DNA of 60,534 nucleotides from Nostoc desertorum CM1-VF14 (GTDB lineage Bacteria > Cyanobacteriota > Cyanobacteriia > Cyanobacteriales > Nostocaceae), in the NCBI GenBank assembly GCA_019359245.1, contig JAHHHR010000047.1, positions 1 through 60,534 of the forward strand, read 5' to 3'. A model generated the notes under the pieces. That model did no database searches. It saw nothing but the letters and a program-made list of their open reading frames with translations, and was not told where the DNA came from. Of this stretch, positions 44,403-55,100 are shown piece by piece. The translations under genes were made by a program, and so were the position numbers. The stretch's first letter is position 1; every line of letters begins with the position of its first letter.

Positions 44403-47400
44403 AGTTCAATTTCTTCTTCATCTAGGTTTAATGGCTGGGAATTGACGGATTCATTACACCATAAACAGGTATCCAAATAAGTAGCTAAATCTTTGAAAGT
44501 TGGATATTCAAAGATTTTATTGAGGGGTAAATCTACCTTAAATTGATCGCGAATACGGGTAACTAATTGGGTTGCTAAGAGAGAATGCCCACCTAATTTA
44601 AAGAAATTATCATTGACCCCGATGCGTTCAATCCCTAATATCTGACTCCAGACAGATGCCATTTGAACTTCAATAGAAGTGCGGGGTGCTAAAAAGCCTG
44701 TCGTTAAATTGCGAGTAGCTGTATCGAAAGTTGGTAGAGCTTTCCTATCAACTTTGCCGTTAGGGGTTAAGGGTAGGGCATTGAGCAGCACAAACCCTTG
44801 AGGAAGCATATAACTAGGCAGCTTTTGTTGAATCAACTCTCGAACCTGGGGAACTAGCTTCTGCACTAACTTTCCGTATAAAGGATTATTGGTATAGCTT
44901 GCCCAGGGCTTAATCATAACCATTTCATCCGCCCAAAAATAAGCGAAGAAAGGATGAGCAACTTTATTAACCTCATATTTTGGAGCTAAATCATTGCGGC
45001 AGAAAATGATATCAAAAGACCCATCTTGATTACCTTTCCACCAACTCAGATGAGCCGTATAACCAACCTGTTCTGCTAATTGCCAAACCTGTTGAGGATT
45101 GATCCCCCGCATCTTCTGTTCGTTTAAAACTTGTCGCAGTTCCTCCACTGTGGAAACATTAGGCGGGCTTTCCAACCAATCTAAAATTTGTAAGGCTACT
45201 TCTAGTCGTTGATTTGGTACATCTCGGATTCCTAAGTAGCTAAGTTGTCCCTGTTGTAGCTTCTCTTGCAGTTGAGCTAAGGATAGACCCTCCTTTTGCC
45301 AATTTAGCCAGGGTATTACAGTTTCAGGATGAGTCGTTAATTGCTCTTGATTTTGAGTCAAATAAAGAGTAACATCATAGCGAAATTGTGTTAACTCATT
45401 GTCCGCTTGACCTCGTTTCGGCTCAATTACTACTTCCTTAATCTGAGGAAAGCGTTGTTTGAGAGTTATAAAGAACTGAGGGTTAACTAACAACTCTTCT
45501 TCGGATGCCACACTTTGATTAACCTGACTTTGCCATTGCTCAACGGTTGTTTCCGCATCGGCGCGGGCTAACCTGACTGCTGCATGGTACGGCTCTAATA
45601 ACGGTAAACTACGGACATCGCCCACAAAAATCGTCCCCGTAATAGCCAGAGAATTGACCGCTCCTTCTAGCACTTGTAAGAGATAGTCCACACTCGGAAA
45701 ATACTGGATAACTGAGTTAATCACCACCGTATCAAAACTTCCTTTGGGTATACCCTCAAAATTATCAGCTGTGCGGTGGAGTAACTTAACGGTTCCTAAG
45801 CCTTCAACAGTGTCATAAATCCTTTCTAAATTCTGAATGGTTGCTAAGGAATAATCCGTCCCCCAATATTCCTGACAGTATTTTGCAACTTGAAATAACA
45901 ATAAACCACTGCCGCAACCAATTTCTAAAACCCGTTGGGGTTGCCCCAATAAAATGCGGTCTACGGTATTTTCTACCCATTCGCGCATGGCAGGCGCAGG
46001 GATAGCTTGGCCTGTATAACTGCTGTTCCAACCCTTGATATTAAACGTAAGATCACTATCAGATGCTAGGGGCTGGCTATAGGAGTTTTCGTAGAGCGTT
46101 TGCCAATCACTAACGTATTCACTTTGCCATTGGGCGAGTTGTTCAGGTAAAACCTGACCTTGAATAGCAGGAACTAGGTAAGCTGCAAGATTGGTATTAA
46201 GTTTATTGTCGTTTTGAGCGGCAGCGTAATCAGTCAGAGCTACAACTACTGCTTCTTGTACTAAAGGATGTTTTGATAGGACGGCTTCAATTTCCTCTAA
46301 TTCAATCCGAAAACCGCGCACTTTTACCTGATGGTCAATACGCCCTAAATATTCAATACTACTATCGGGCAAATAGCGACCTAAATCTCCTGTTTTATAG
46401 AGTTTATCCGAGGAATTATCAGAGAAAGGATGAGGAATAAATTTCTCTTGTGTTAACTGGTTGCGATGGAGATAACCCCTGGCGATACCTGCGCCGCCGA
46501 TATGAATTTCACCGATAACTCCAATCGGTACGGGCTGGAGGTGGGAGTCTAAAATGTAAACCTGAACATTGGCGATCGCATGACCAATTGTCACATTAAC
46601 ATCATCAGGCGTACATTTAGCAATGGTGGCACAGACACTTCCCTCCGTTGGCCCGTAAGCGTTAAAAAAGTTTCGCCCTGCTGACCATCGCTGAATAAGT
46701 TCAGCAGAACAAGCTTCTCCTGCCACTACGAGGGTTTTTAATGCGGGTAAAGGCTCAACGGGTAATACCGCTAAAGCCGATGGGGGTAGGGTGACATGGG
46801 TAATTGCCGCATTCCGTAAGAGAGCGATTAAGGGCTGTCCGGGCATGAGGGCATCTTTGCGAGCTAGACAAAGGGTTGCGCCTGAACCTAACGCCATCAA
46901 AATTTCCGAGACGCAAGCATCAAAACTGAAAGAGGCGAACTGGAGAACGCGACTGCTAGCTTCTACGCCAAAGGTTTTAATTTGGGCTTGAGCGAGGTTG
47001 TAAAGTCCGATATGCTCTACCATCACTCCTTTGGGTTTGCCTGTTGAACCTGATGTATAAATGACATTGGCTAGATTCGAGGCTCCTACAACCCCTGTTA
47101 AATTCTCTTGACTTGAGGAGGTAATTTTCTGCCAAAGTTCATCTAATAGAAGTGTTTGAGTTTGTGTATGCGGTAATTTCTTTAATAATGTCGCCTGGGT
47201 CAGTAGTAAGGACACCTGACTATCGGAAATCATGAAACGCAGACGTTCATCGGGATATTCCGGGTCTAGGGGGATATATGCGGCTCCAGCTTTGAGAATG
47301 CCCAGCAAGGCGATAATCATCTCTAGAGAGCGTTCTACAGATAAACCGATCAGGGTTTCGGTTTCCACGCCTATTGAGCGCAGATAATGAGCTAGTTGGT

Positions 47401-50400
47401 TGGCTCGACGGTTAAGTTGGGCATAAGTGAGTGATTGATTTTCAAACACTACGGCTACAGCATCGGGAGTAAGCTGTGCTTGTTGTTCCACCAGTTGATG
47501 AATACATTTATCGTAGGCATAATCGCTCTGGGTATCGTTCCAATCCTTGAGTAATTGCTGTTGCTCTTGTGGCGTTAGCAAGGGGATAAGCGCAACGGAC
47601 TGTTGGGGATTTTTAGCGATACCCGTTAATAAAATACGAAAATGAGTCATCAAGCGGGTGATGGTTTCCCCGTCAAAAAGGTCGCGGTTATAGTAACAGT
47701 AACCTTCAAGACCGTCGGGTACTTCTGAGAGATGAATCTCTAGATCGAGTCGTACCGAATCCAGCCCTGCATCGATTTGTTCCACAGTCATCCCTGGCAA
47801 GTCCCACGGGGAACGGGGGGCGTTTTGCAGAGCAAAAACAATCTGTACTAAGGGATTACGGTCTAAATGTCGCTCTGGCTGCAATTCTTCGACCAACATC
47901 TCGAACGGTAAATCTTGATGGTCATAGGCATCCTGGGTGTTTGTTCGTACCTGGGCTAAAAATTCTTTAAAGCTCAGATTTTCGGATAAATCGAATCTTA
48001 AGACCAAAGTGTTGACAAAAAAGCCAATTAACCCTTCAATTTCAGTACGGTTACGGTTAGCGATCGGTGAGCCAATCACAATATCATTTTGTCCACTGTA
48101 GCGGGACAATAATACCGCAAATCCTGCCAAGAGGGTCATAAATAAGGTACAACCCGATTGCTGACTAAATTGTTTGAGTTGTTCGGTCAGTTCTCGATCT
48201 AATTGAAATACTTCGGTTCCCCCTCGAAAAGTTTGGACGGCGGGGCGGGGGCGATCGCCCGGTAATTGATGGAGTAGGGGGATATCTGCTAACTTCTGTT
48301 GCCAATAGTTGAGTTGACGCTCCAGCACTTCATTTGTAAACCATTGCCGTTGCCATAGCGCAAAATCGGCGTACTGAATCGGTAAAGGCTCTAAGTTTAC
48401 GGTTGTGCCTGTGCTGAAGCTATGGTAAAAGGCGGAGAGTTCGCTGATTAATATTCCCATTGACCAACCATCCGCCGCGATATGGTGAACAGCTAATAAT
48501 AAGATGTACTCATCCTCTGCTAGTTGCCAAAGTTTGACCCGGAAGAGAGAATCATTGTCTAAATCAAAGGGTTCAGAGACAGCCTTGGTTAATAAATGCT
48601 GAACTGCTTGTTGAGGGTGGCTGAGGTTTTGCAGATTAACAATGGATAATTGAAAGTTAACATGAGGAGCGATCGCCTGAATCGGCTGATTATTCTTAAC
48701 TTTAAACTGAGTCCGTAGGGGTTCATGCCGTTGTATAAGAGCTTGAAAAGCCTGTTCTAAAGCTTGTATATTTAACTTCCCTTGCAAACGGATTGTATGA
48801 TCTATGGTGTAGGCAGCATTTGTCTCTCCTAATTTGTTAACAAACCAGAGTCGCTCTTGCGCCCAAGATAAAAGAATATCTGTATCACGATTAACTGAAC
48901 TAATGGTGGGAAGTTTCAGTAAGGAACCTGATTGTAGTTGTTGAAGAATAACTACGCTCAGTTGGGCAATAGTTGGGTTTTCAAACAGATACCGTAGGGG
49001 AAACGTGCTTTCAAAGGCTTGTTGACACCGAGAAATTACCTGAGTTGCTAGTAGAGAATGACCACCCAGTTCAAAAAAGTTATCCTCAATACTCACCCGT
49101 TCTAACTTGAGGACTTCTGCCCAAATCTGGCTGAGTTTTTCCTCAATCACATTCCGGGGAGCAATATAATTTTGTTTGTGACTGTGAAAATCTGGAGCGG
49201 GTAAAGCACGACGATTGATTTTACCATTAGGGGTTATGGGTAATGCTTCCAGAACAACAAAAGCACTGGGAATCATGTAGCTGGGTAGTTTAGCTTTCAG
49301 GTAAGCTCGTAAATCTCGGACTGCTTGCTCTTGCTGTGTCTCTAAGTGGGAAGAATCTTCACTAGTGCCTGATTTGAGGACAACATAAGCAACCAAACGT
49401 TTATCTAATTCATCTTCACGAAGCATCACACAAGCCAAATGCACAGATTCGTGTTGATGTAAAGCGGCTTCAATTTCGCCTAATTCAATGCGAAAACCGC
49501 GTACTTTCACTTGATGATCAATACGTCCTAAATATTCAATACTGCCATCAAGTAAGTAACGACCTAAATCACCCGTTTTATATAATCTGCTAGTTTTTAC
49601 CTTCTCAAATGGATTTGGAATAAATTTCTCTTGAGCTTCAGGACGGTTTAAATAATCCCTGGCAATTCCTGCACCACCAATATAAATTTCTCCGATGACC
49701 CCAATCGGTACGGGCTGTAGATGTGAGTCTAAAATATATATCTGTACGTTGGAAATGGGACGACCAATCGTAATTTGCTCGTTATCAGGCTTACATTGAG
49801 CAATGGTAGCGCAGACACTAGCCTCTGTTGGGCCATAGGCGTTAAAGAAGTTGCGCCCGACTGACCATTGTTTTACTAGTTCTGGAGAACAGGCTTCTCC
49901 TGCAACCACGAGAGTTTTTAATGCGGGTAAAGGCTCAAAGGGTAAGGCGGCTAAAGTCGATGGGGGTAGGGTAACATGAGTAATTTCTTGCTCCCGTAAC
50001 ACAGCCAATAGGGGTTGTCCAGGTGCGATCGCATCTTTGTGAGCTAGACAAAGCGTCGCCCCTGAGCCTAAAGCCATTAAGATTTCCCAAATGCAAGCAT
50101 CAAAACTGAAGGATGCAAATTGCAGAACACGACTGTTAGCTTGTACACCAAAGGTTTTAATTTGGGCTTGAGCGAGGTTATAAAGTCCAATATGCTCTAC
50201 CATCACGCCTTTAGGTTTACCTGTTGAACCTGATGTGTAAATGACACTAGCGAGATTTCTGGCTTGGACAATTCCGGTCAAATTCTCTTGACTATAAGCG
50301 GCAATTTTCGGCCACAGTTCATCTAACAGCAGGGTGTGAGTTTGGGTTTTGGGTAATTTCTTTAATAATGGGGATTGAGTTAGTAGTAAGGAAATCTGGC

Positions 50401-52075
50401 TATCCTCGATCATAAAATGCAGACGTTCTTGAGGATAGTCAGGGTCGAGGGGAAGATAAGCGGCCCCGGCTTTAAGAATACCCAAAAGAGCAAGGATCGT
50501 GTCGAGTGAGCGTTCTACAGACAAGCCGATGAGGGTTTCGGTTGTTACTCCTATTGAGCGCAGATAATGAGCTAATTGGTTGGCTTGGGTGTTGAGTTGG
50601 CTGTATGTGAGAGATTGATTTTCAAACACAATTGCCACAGCATCGGGTGTACGCTCGGCTTGTTCCTCAACTAGTTGATGAATACACTTATCATAGGCAT
50701 AACTACCTTGGGTATCGTTCCAATCCCGCAGTAATTGCTGTTGCTCTTGGAGCGTGAGGATGGGAATCAAGGCAAGAGGCTGTTGAGGATTCTCAGCAAT
50801 AGCTGTTAATAAATTTTGGAAATGTTCCACCATGCGCTCAACTGGCTCTGGCACAAAACGACTGCGATCGTAGAGCAATCTTCCTGATAATTGTGCGTCG
50901 GGGATAACCACTAAGGTTAAGGGATAATTGGTGCGTTCTAAACAACGAAAGTTAACAATTTTTAAGGTTTTATCTGCTGTAGCTGCCGACGAATCTATGG
51001 GATAATTTTCAAATATTAAAATGCTTTCAAATAAGGGCGAACCTGGCAAAATATCGCTATTTTTTTGAATTTCTGCTAGGGAATAATAAGCGTATTGTTC
51101 TTGTTCAATTTGTTGAGATTGTAACTCTTGCAGCCAAGGTATTAACTCTGCCTGCTCGGAAATTTTTAAGCGAATCGGTAAGGTATTAATAAATAGCCCA
51201 ACCCTTTTATCCACATCGGGTAGACTACTAGGACGACCTGATACTGTTGCGCCAAAAACGATATCACTTTCTCCACTGTAGCGCGAAAGTAATAATCCCC
51301 AAGCTCCTTGTACTAAATTATTGAGAGTTAAACGGTGTTTTTTAGCTAATAATTGTAATTTTTGAGTAACTTCTAGAGATAATTGTAAGGGAATTTCTTC
51401 ATAGGTAACTTGAGGAGTTTTCTTACCTGCCAATTTATCAATTCCTAAAGGAGTTGCAGCTTCAAAGCCTTGCAACTGATTTTGCCAAAATTTTTCTGCT
51501 TTGCTGTGATCCTGTTGCAGTAACCAATGAATATAATCTCGATAAGGATAACTGGGTTGTAAAGTTAAAGATTTACCTTGATGATAAGCTTCGTATAAGT
51601 CAAAAACTTCTTGCAGAATAATTGGCATTGACCAGCCATCAAATAAAATATGATGATGACTCCAGATAAATTGATAGCTGTCGTTACCTAACTGCATCAC
51701 TGTAAAACGCATCAATGGGGCTTGAGCTAAAGCTATATTTTCAGTGCGATCGCGTTTTAAAAATGCTGCTAATTGACTTTGTTGCTGGTAATGATCCCAA
51801 TGTTGCCAATCGTAAATTGTCCAAGACAAATCTACCTGACGGCTAACCATTTGCAGAGGCTTGTCAATTTCTTCCCAGTAAAAAGAACTGCGTAAAACGG
51901 TATGGCGATTAACAACTTTCTGCCAAGCTTGTTGGAAAGCAGTTAAGTTGAGTTTGCCTTGTAAGGTCAGAACTACTTGCTCAAAATAAACCTCAGATTC
52001 GGGAGAATAAAGGCTATGAAAGAGCATACCTTGTTGCATGGGCGAAAGCTCATACAGGTCTTCTATATTGTTCAT
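44399..52075 (-). CDS. NRPS, C-A-PCP-C-A(N-methyltransferase)-PCP
   Basis: The protein has 2558 residues; GGAAGG precedes the ATG. The first C domain opens Y-E-L-S-P-M-Q-Q-G-M-L-F-H-S-L, typical of C domains that accept a D-residue (HHHILFDGWS near 145). A domain 1 (about 461-980) has hand-aligned pocket residues D-A-W-T-V-A-A-V-C, close to the Phe code of GrsA. PCP1 serine is near 1004. The second C domain is LCL type (HHIAADGWS near 1199). A domain 2 reads D-A-S-T-V-A-A-V-C and has an inserted N-methyltransferase with SAM motif V-L-E-I-G-C-G-S-G near 2050. PCP2 is near 2495. The acidic C-terminus (L-D-E-E-E-I-E-L) fits docking to the TubC domain of the next protein. The layout equals anabaenopeptin AptC. 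Confidence 0.92.
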   Translation of the reverse strand: MNNIEDLYELSPMQQGMLFHSLYSPESEVYFEQVVLTLQGKLNLTAFQQAWQKVVNRHTVLRSSFYWEEIDKPLQMVSRQVDLSWTIYDWQHWDHYQQQSQLAAFLKRDRTENIALAQAPLMRFTVMQLGNDSYQFIWSHHHILFDGWSMPIILQEVFDLYEAYHQGKSLTLQPSYPYRDYIHWLLQQDHSKAEKFWQNQLQGFEAATPLGIDKLAGKKTPQVTYEEIPLQLSLEVTQKLQLLAKKHRLTLNNLVQGAWGLLLSRYSGESDIVFGATVSGRPSSLPDVDKRVGLFINTLPIRLKISEQAELIPWLQELQSQQIEQEQYAYYSLAEIQKNSDILPGSPLFESILIFENYPIDSSAATADKTLKIVNFRCLERTNYPLTLVVIPDAQLSGRLLYDRSRFVPEPVERMVEHFQNLLTAIAENPQQPLALIPILTLQEQQQLLRDWNDTQGSYAYDKCIHQLVEEQAERTPDAVAIVFENQSLTYSQLNTQANQLAHYLRSIGVTTETLIGLSVERSLDTILALLGILKAGAAYLPLDPDYPQERLHFMIEDSQISLLLTQSPLLKKLPKTQTHTLLLDELWPKIAAYSQENLTGIVQARNLASVIYTSGSTGKPKGVMVEHIGLYNLAQAQIKTFGVQANSRVLQFASFSFDACIWEILMALGSGATLCLAHKDAIAPGQPLLAVLREQEITHVTLPPSTLAALPFEPLPALKTLVVAGEACSPELVKQWSVGRNFFNAYGPTEASVCATIAQCKPDNEQITIGRPISNVQIYILDSHLQPVPIGVIGEIYIGGAGIARDYLNRPEAQEKFIPNPFEKVKTSRLYKTGDLGRYLLDGSIEYLGRIDHQVKVRGFRIELGEIEAALHQHESVHLACVMLREDELDKRLVAYVVLKSGTSEDSSHLETQQEQAVRDLRAYLKAKLPSYMIPSAFVVLEALPITPNGKINRRALPAPDFHSHKQNYIAPRNVIEEKLSQIWAEVLKLERVSIEDNFFELGGHSLLATQVISRCQQAFESTFPLRYLFENPTIAQLSVVILQQLQSGSLLKLPTISSVNRDTDILLSWAQERLWFVNKLGETNAAYTIDHTIRLQGKLNIQALEQAFQALIQRHEPLRTQFKVKNNQPIQAIAPHVNFQLSIVNLQNLSHPQQAVQHLLTKAVSEPFDLDNDSLFRVKLWQLAEDEYILLLAVHHIAADGWSMGILISELSAFYHSFSTGTTVNLEPLPIQYADFALWQRQWFTNEVLERQLNYWQQKLADIPLLHQLPGDRPRPAVQTFRGGTEVFQLDRELTEQLKQFSQQSGCTLFMTLLAGFAVLLSRYSGQNDIVIGSPIANRNRTEIEGLIGFFVNTLVLRFDLSENLSFKEFLAQVRTNTQDAYDHQDLPFEMLVEELQPERHLDRNPLVQIVFALQNAPRSPWDLPGMTVEQIDAGLDSVRLDLEIHLSEVPDGLEGYCYYNRDLFDGETITRLMTHFRILLTGIAKNPQQSVALIPLLTPQEQQQLLKDWNDTQSDYAYDKCIHQLVEQQAQLTPDAVAVVFENQSLTYAQLNRRANQLAHYLRSIGVETETLIGLSVERSLEMIIALLGILKAGAAYIPLDPEYPDERLRFMISDSQVSLLLTQATLLKKLPHTQTQTLLLDELWQKITSSSQENLTGVVGASNLANVIYTSGSTGKPKGVMVEHIGLYNLAQAQIKTFGVEASSRVLQFASFSFDACVSEILMALGSGATLCLARKDALMPGQPLIALLRNAAITHVTLPPSALAVLPVEPLPALKTLVVAGEACSAELIQRWSAGRNFFNAYGPTEGSVCATIAKCTPDDVNVTIGHAIANVQVYILDSHLQPVPIGVIGEIHIGGAGIARGYLHRNQLTQEKFIPHPFSDNSSDKLYKTGDLGRYLPDSSIEYLGRIDHQVKVRGFRIELEEIEAVLSKHPLVQEAVVVALTDYAAAQNDNKLNTNLAAYLVPAIQGQVLPEQLAQWQSEYVSDWQTLYENSYSQPLASDSDLTFNIKGWNSSYTGQAIPAPAMREWVENTVDRILLGQPQRVLEIGCGSGLLLFQVAKYCQEYWGTDYSLATIQNLERIYDTVEGLGTVKLLHRTADNFEGIPKGSFDTVVINSVIQYFPSVDYLLQVLEGAVNSLAITGTIFVGDVRSLPLLEPYHAAVRLARADAETTVEQWQSQVNQSVASEEELLVNPQFFITLKQRFPQIKEVVIEPKRGQADNELTQFRYDVTLYLTQNQEQLTTHPETVIPWLNWQKEGLSLAQLQEKLQQGQLSYLGIRDVPNQRLEVALQILDWLESPPNVSTVEELRQVLNEQKMRGINPQQVWQLAEQVGYTAHLSWWKGNQDGSFDIIFCRNDLAPKYEVNKVAHPFFAYFWADEMVMIKPWASYTNNPLYGKLVQKLVPQVRELIQQKLPSYMLPQGFVLLNALPLTPNGKVDRKALPTFDTATRNLTTGFLAPRTSIEVQMASVWSQILGIERIGVNDNFFKLGGHSLLATQLVTRIRDQFKVDLPLNKIFEYPTFKDLATYLDTCLWCNESVNSQPLNLDEEEIEL

Positions 52076-52106
52076 TTATTTACCTTCCAATTGTTTGAGG
52101 TTGACT

Positions 52107-52146
52107 AGACTCTATGTATCTATCTCTTGCTAGATACATAGAGTCT
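52107..52146. repeat. 16-bp perfect hairpin between two NRPS genes
   Basis: AGACTCTATGTATCTA pairs perfectly with its complement around an 8-base loop. It occupies most of the 88-base gap between the first and second NRPS genes. There is no T-run after it on the minus strand, so it is more likely an mRNA-stability or processing hairpin, or a scar, than a terminator. Confidence 0.7.
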
Positions 52147-52163
52147 TGAACTTTATGGTTTAT

Positions 52164-55100
52164 CTACTTGTTTTTCGCTTGCTTGCGATTAATTCTGTTT
52201 AAAAATTGATCAAGCTGTTGCTGGCTAATATTAGCGTCAGAAAAGTCAGAAGGTGTATAAAATTGGCTTGACGCAGATTGACAGTGAGTAATTAAATTCC
52301 TCAAAACATTGAGAAATTCATTAGCAAGTTGTGCAATAGTTTCTCTGCGGTGAATTTTTTCACTGTAAACGAATTGAATTTCTAATTGTTGGGAACTTAC
52401 CAGTCCACTTACTTCTAATAAATGACTGCGATCGCCTGAATGACTCCGTTCAGATTTCCATTCTTTGACTGTTCCTAAAACCCCTGAAGCGGTTAGTACC
52501 TGATCGAATTGACCCAAGTAATTAAAACTCACCTGAGCTTTCATTAAATCTTGACATCGACGCTGAAAATCATCATCCTCAGATAGGTATTTCAGCACAC
52601 CATAACCAATCCCATGATTGGGTAAATGACGCAATTGTTCTTTAACAGATTTTAAGGTTTCTTCAGGTTTCCCCACTTGACTTTGTTGCAACCTTACAGG
52701 GAACAAGGTAGTAAACCAACCGACGGTACGCGATAAATCTACGCCTGCAAACAAATCTTCCCGTCCATGACCTTCTAAGTCAACTAATAAAGCATTTTCC
52801 CCACTCCATTGGCTAAAACTCTCCACCAATGCAGTTAATAAAACATCGTTAATTTGGGTATTGTAAGTCTGAGGAACTTCTTGCAATAATTTCTGGGTTT
52901 CTTCTGGCGTTAAAAATACATTAATGTACTTAGCTGAACATAATAAGTTACCATCTTTTTCTGGGTGATAATCTACTGGTAAAGATGGCGTTGTTTGTTG
53001 TAACTCAGACAGCCAATAATCTAACTCCTGTTTGATTTTCTCCGATTGAGCATAACTAGTTAGCTGTTTTGACCAATCTTGAAAAGAGGTGGTTTTGCGT
53101 GGTAATTTAATGGCTTGACCTTGGCTAACTTGTTGATAAGCTGTGGTTAAATCTTCCAGCAGAATCCGCCAAGAAATACTATCAATTGCTAAGTGATGGA
53201 TAACTATTAGTAGTTGACTAGGTTTTTCCTCATCCAACTTAAACAAGGCAAATTTAACAATTTCCCCTGATGTCAGATTCAAACTTTCTTGCAGTTCAAT
53301 ATCGTGACGTTTAATAGCGGCTGCTTGCTCTGCGGCAGAAAGTTGTGATAAATCAATGACACATAAGGGAATGGCTTCTTTAAGGTCATCATTGATTTGT
53401 TGAATATGACCGTTATTTTGCTCGTAACGTAACCGCAACGCATCATGATGGCTAATTAATCGCTGTATGACAGTTTGTAATAAGCCTATTTCTAAATTCG
53501 TTGCTACTTCTATTAAAGCGGATTGATTAAAGAAGTGAGCATCAGTTAAATTCTGCTCAAAGAACCAATGTTGAATAGGGGTTAGAGGTAGAATACCTGT
53601 AACTACATCTTGATTGGCGTGGATTTTTTGATTAGTTCCGACTACAGTAGCTAACTCAGCAATCGTTTGATATTGGAAGATTTGTTTGGGAATTAACTGT
53701 AGTCCCATCTGATTGGCTTTAGAAATCATCTGGATACTAATAATTGAATCTCCACCTAGTTCAAAGAAATTGTCATGAATACTGACTTTTTCCAGCCTTA
53801 AAACTTCAGCCCAAATCGCGGCTAACTGTTTTTCGGTTTCGCTGGTTGGAGGCGTAAAGTTTTGAGCGTTGCTATCAGACAGAGTTTTTTCTGGAATTGG
53901 TAAAGCCCAATAATCTACTTTTCCACTCGGTGTAATTGGGATGTTGTCTAGAAAAATGAAGACCGAGGGAACCATATAAGCGGGTAATTTCTGTTTGAGA
54001 TAATGGCGGATATTCTCTAGGGTTATTTGCTGGCGATCGCAAAGTAAATAAGCAACTAACTGCTTATGCCCTAAATTTTCTTCTCTCGCCACTACAACCG
54101 CTTGTCTGACAAGCGGATATTGATTTAAAGTAGCTTCAATTTCTGTCAGTTCAATTCGGAAACCGCGAATTTTAACTTGAGAATCAATCCGACCTAAAAA
54201 TTCTAAATTGCCATCCGCTTTATATCGAACTAAATCTCCTGTTTTGTAGAGCTTTTCACCTATTCTAAAAGGGTTGTCAATGAATTTTTCCGCAGTTAAT
54301 TCAGGTCGGTTTAAGTAACCTCTAGCGATACCTAAACCCCCAATATGCAGTTCGCCAGGTACGCCAACAGGCAATGGTTCTAAGTACCGATCTAAAATAT
54401 AAACCTGGACATTATTAATAGGTTTACCAATGGATATTTCGGATTTATCAACAGTAGCTTCAGGTAGATAGTAGAGAGTAGAAACAACGGTGGCTTCCGT
54501 TGGGCCATAACTATTCACAAGTTGCGGATAATTACCGACGTATTCCTGCCAAAGTTTGACCCGTTCTGGTAAAACCCGTTCACCACCTAGAATGACCAAT
54601 CGCAACGAAGTCGGCAAAGAGAGATTTTCCTGTACTATTTCACTAATTAATAGATGCCAGTAAGCGGTGGGTAAATCCCAAATGGTAATCTCGTTTTCGC
54701 GGGATTCTTCAATAAAAGTGGCGATAGATTTCATCATTGATTCTGTTCTTAGAATCAAAGTTCCACCACTACTTAAACAGGGATAAATTTCCTCTGCCGC
54801 CGCATCAAAATTGATAGATGCGAATTGTAAAACCCTATCCTGCTTGGTTATTTGGTACTGTTCGATAGCACTTTGGGTAAAATTAATCAGAGATTTATGC
54901 TCGATTAAAACCCCTTTAGGCTGTCCTGTAGAACCTGATGTATAGATAACGTAGGTAAGATTTTGGGGTGCAATTTCCACCTCAAGATTATTAGTCTTTT
55001 CCTGATTAATCAGCAATTTTTGCTGATCCAAACAGACCCATTGCACAGATTCTCTGGTAATCAGATTCGTCCATTTTTCTAAGCTGAGAATAATGGAGAT

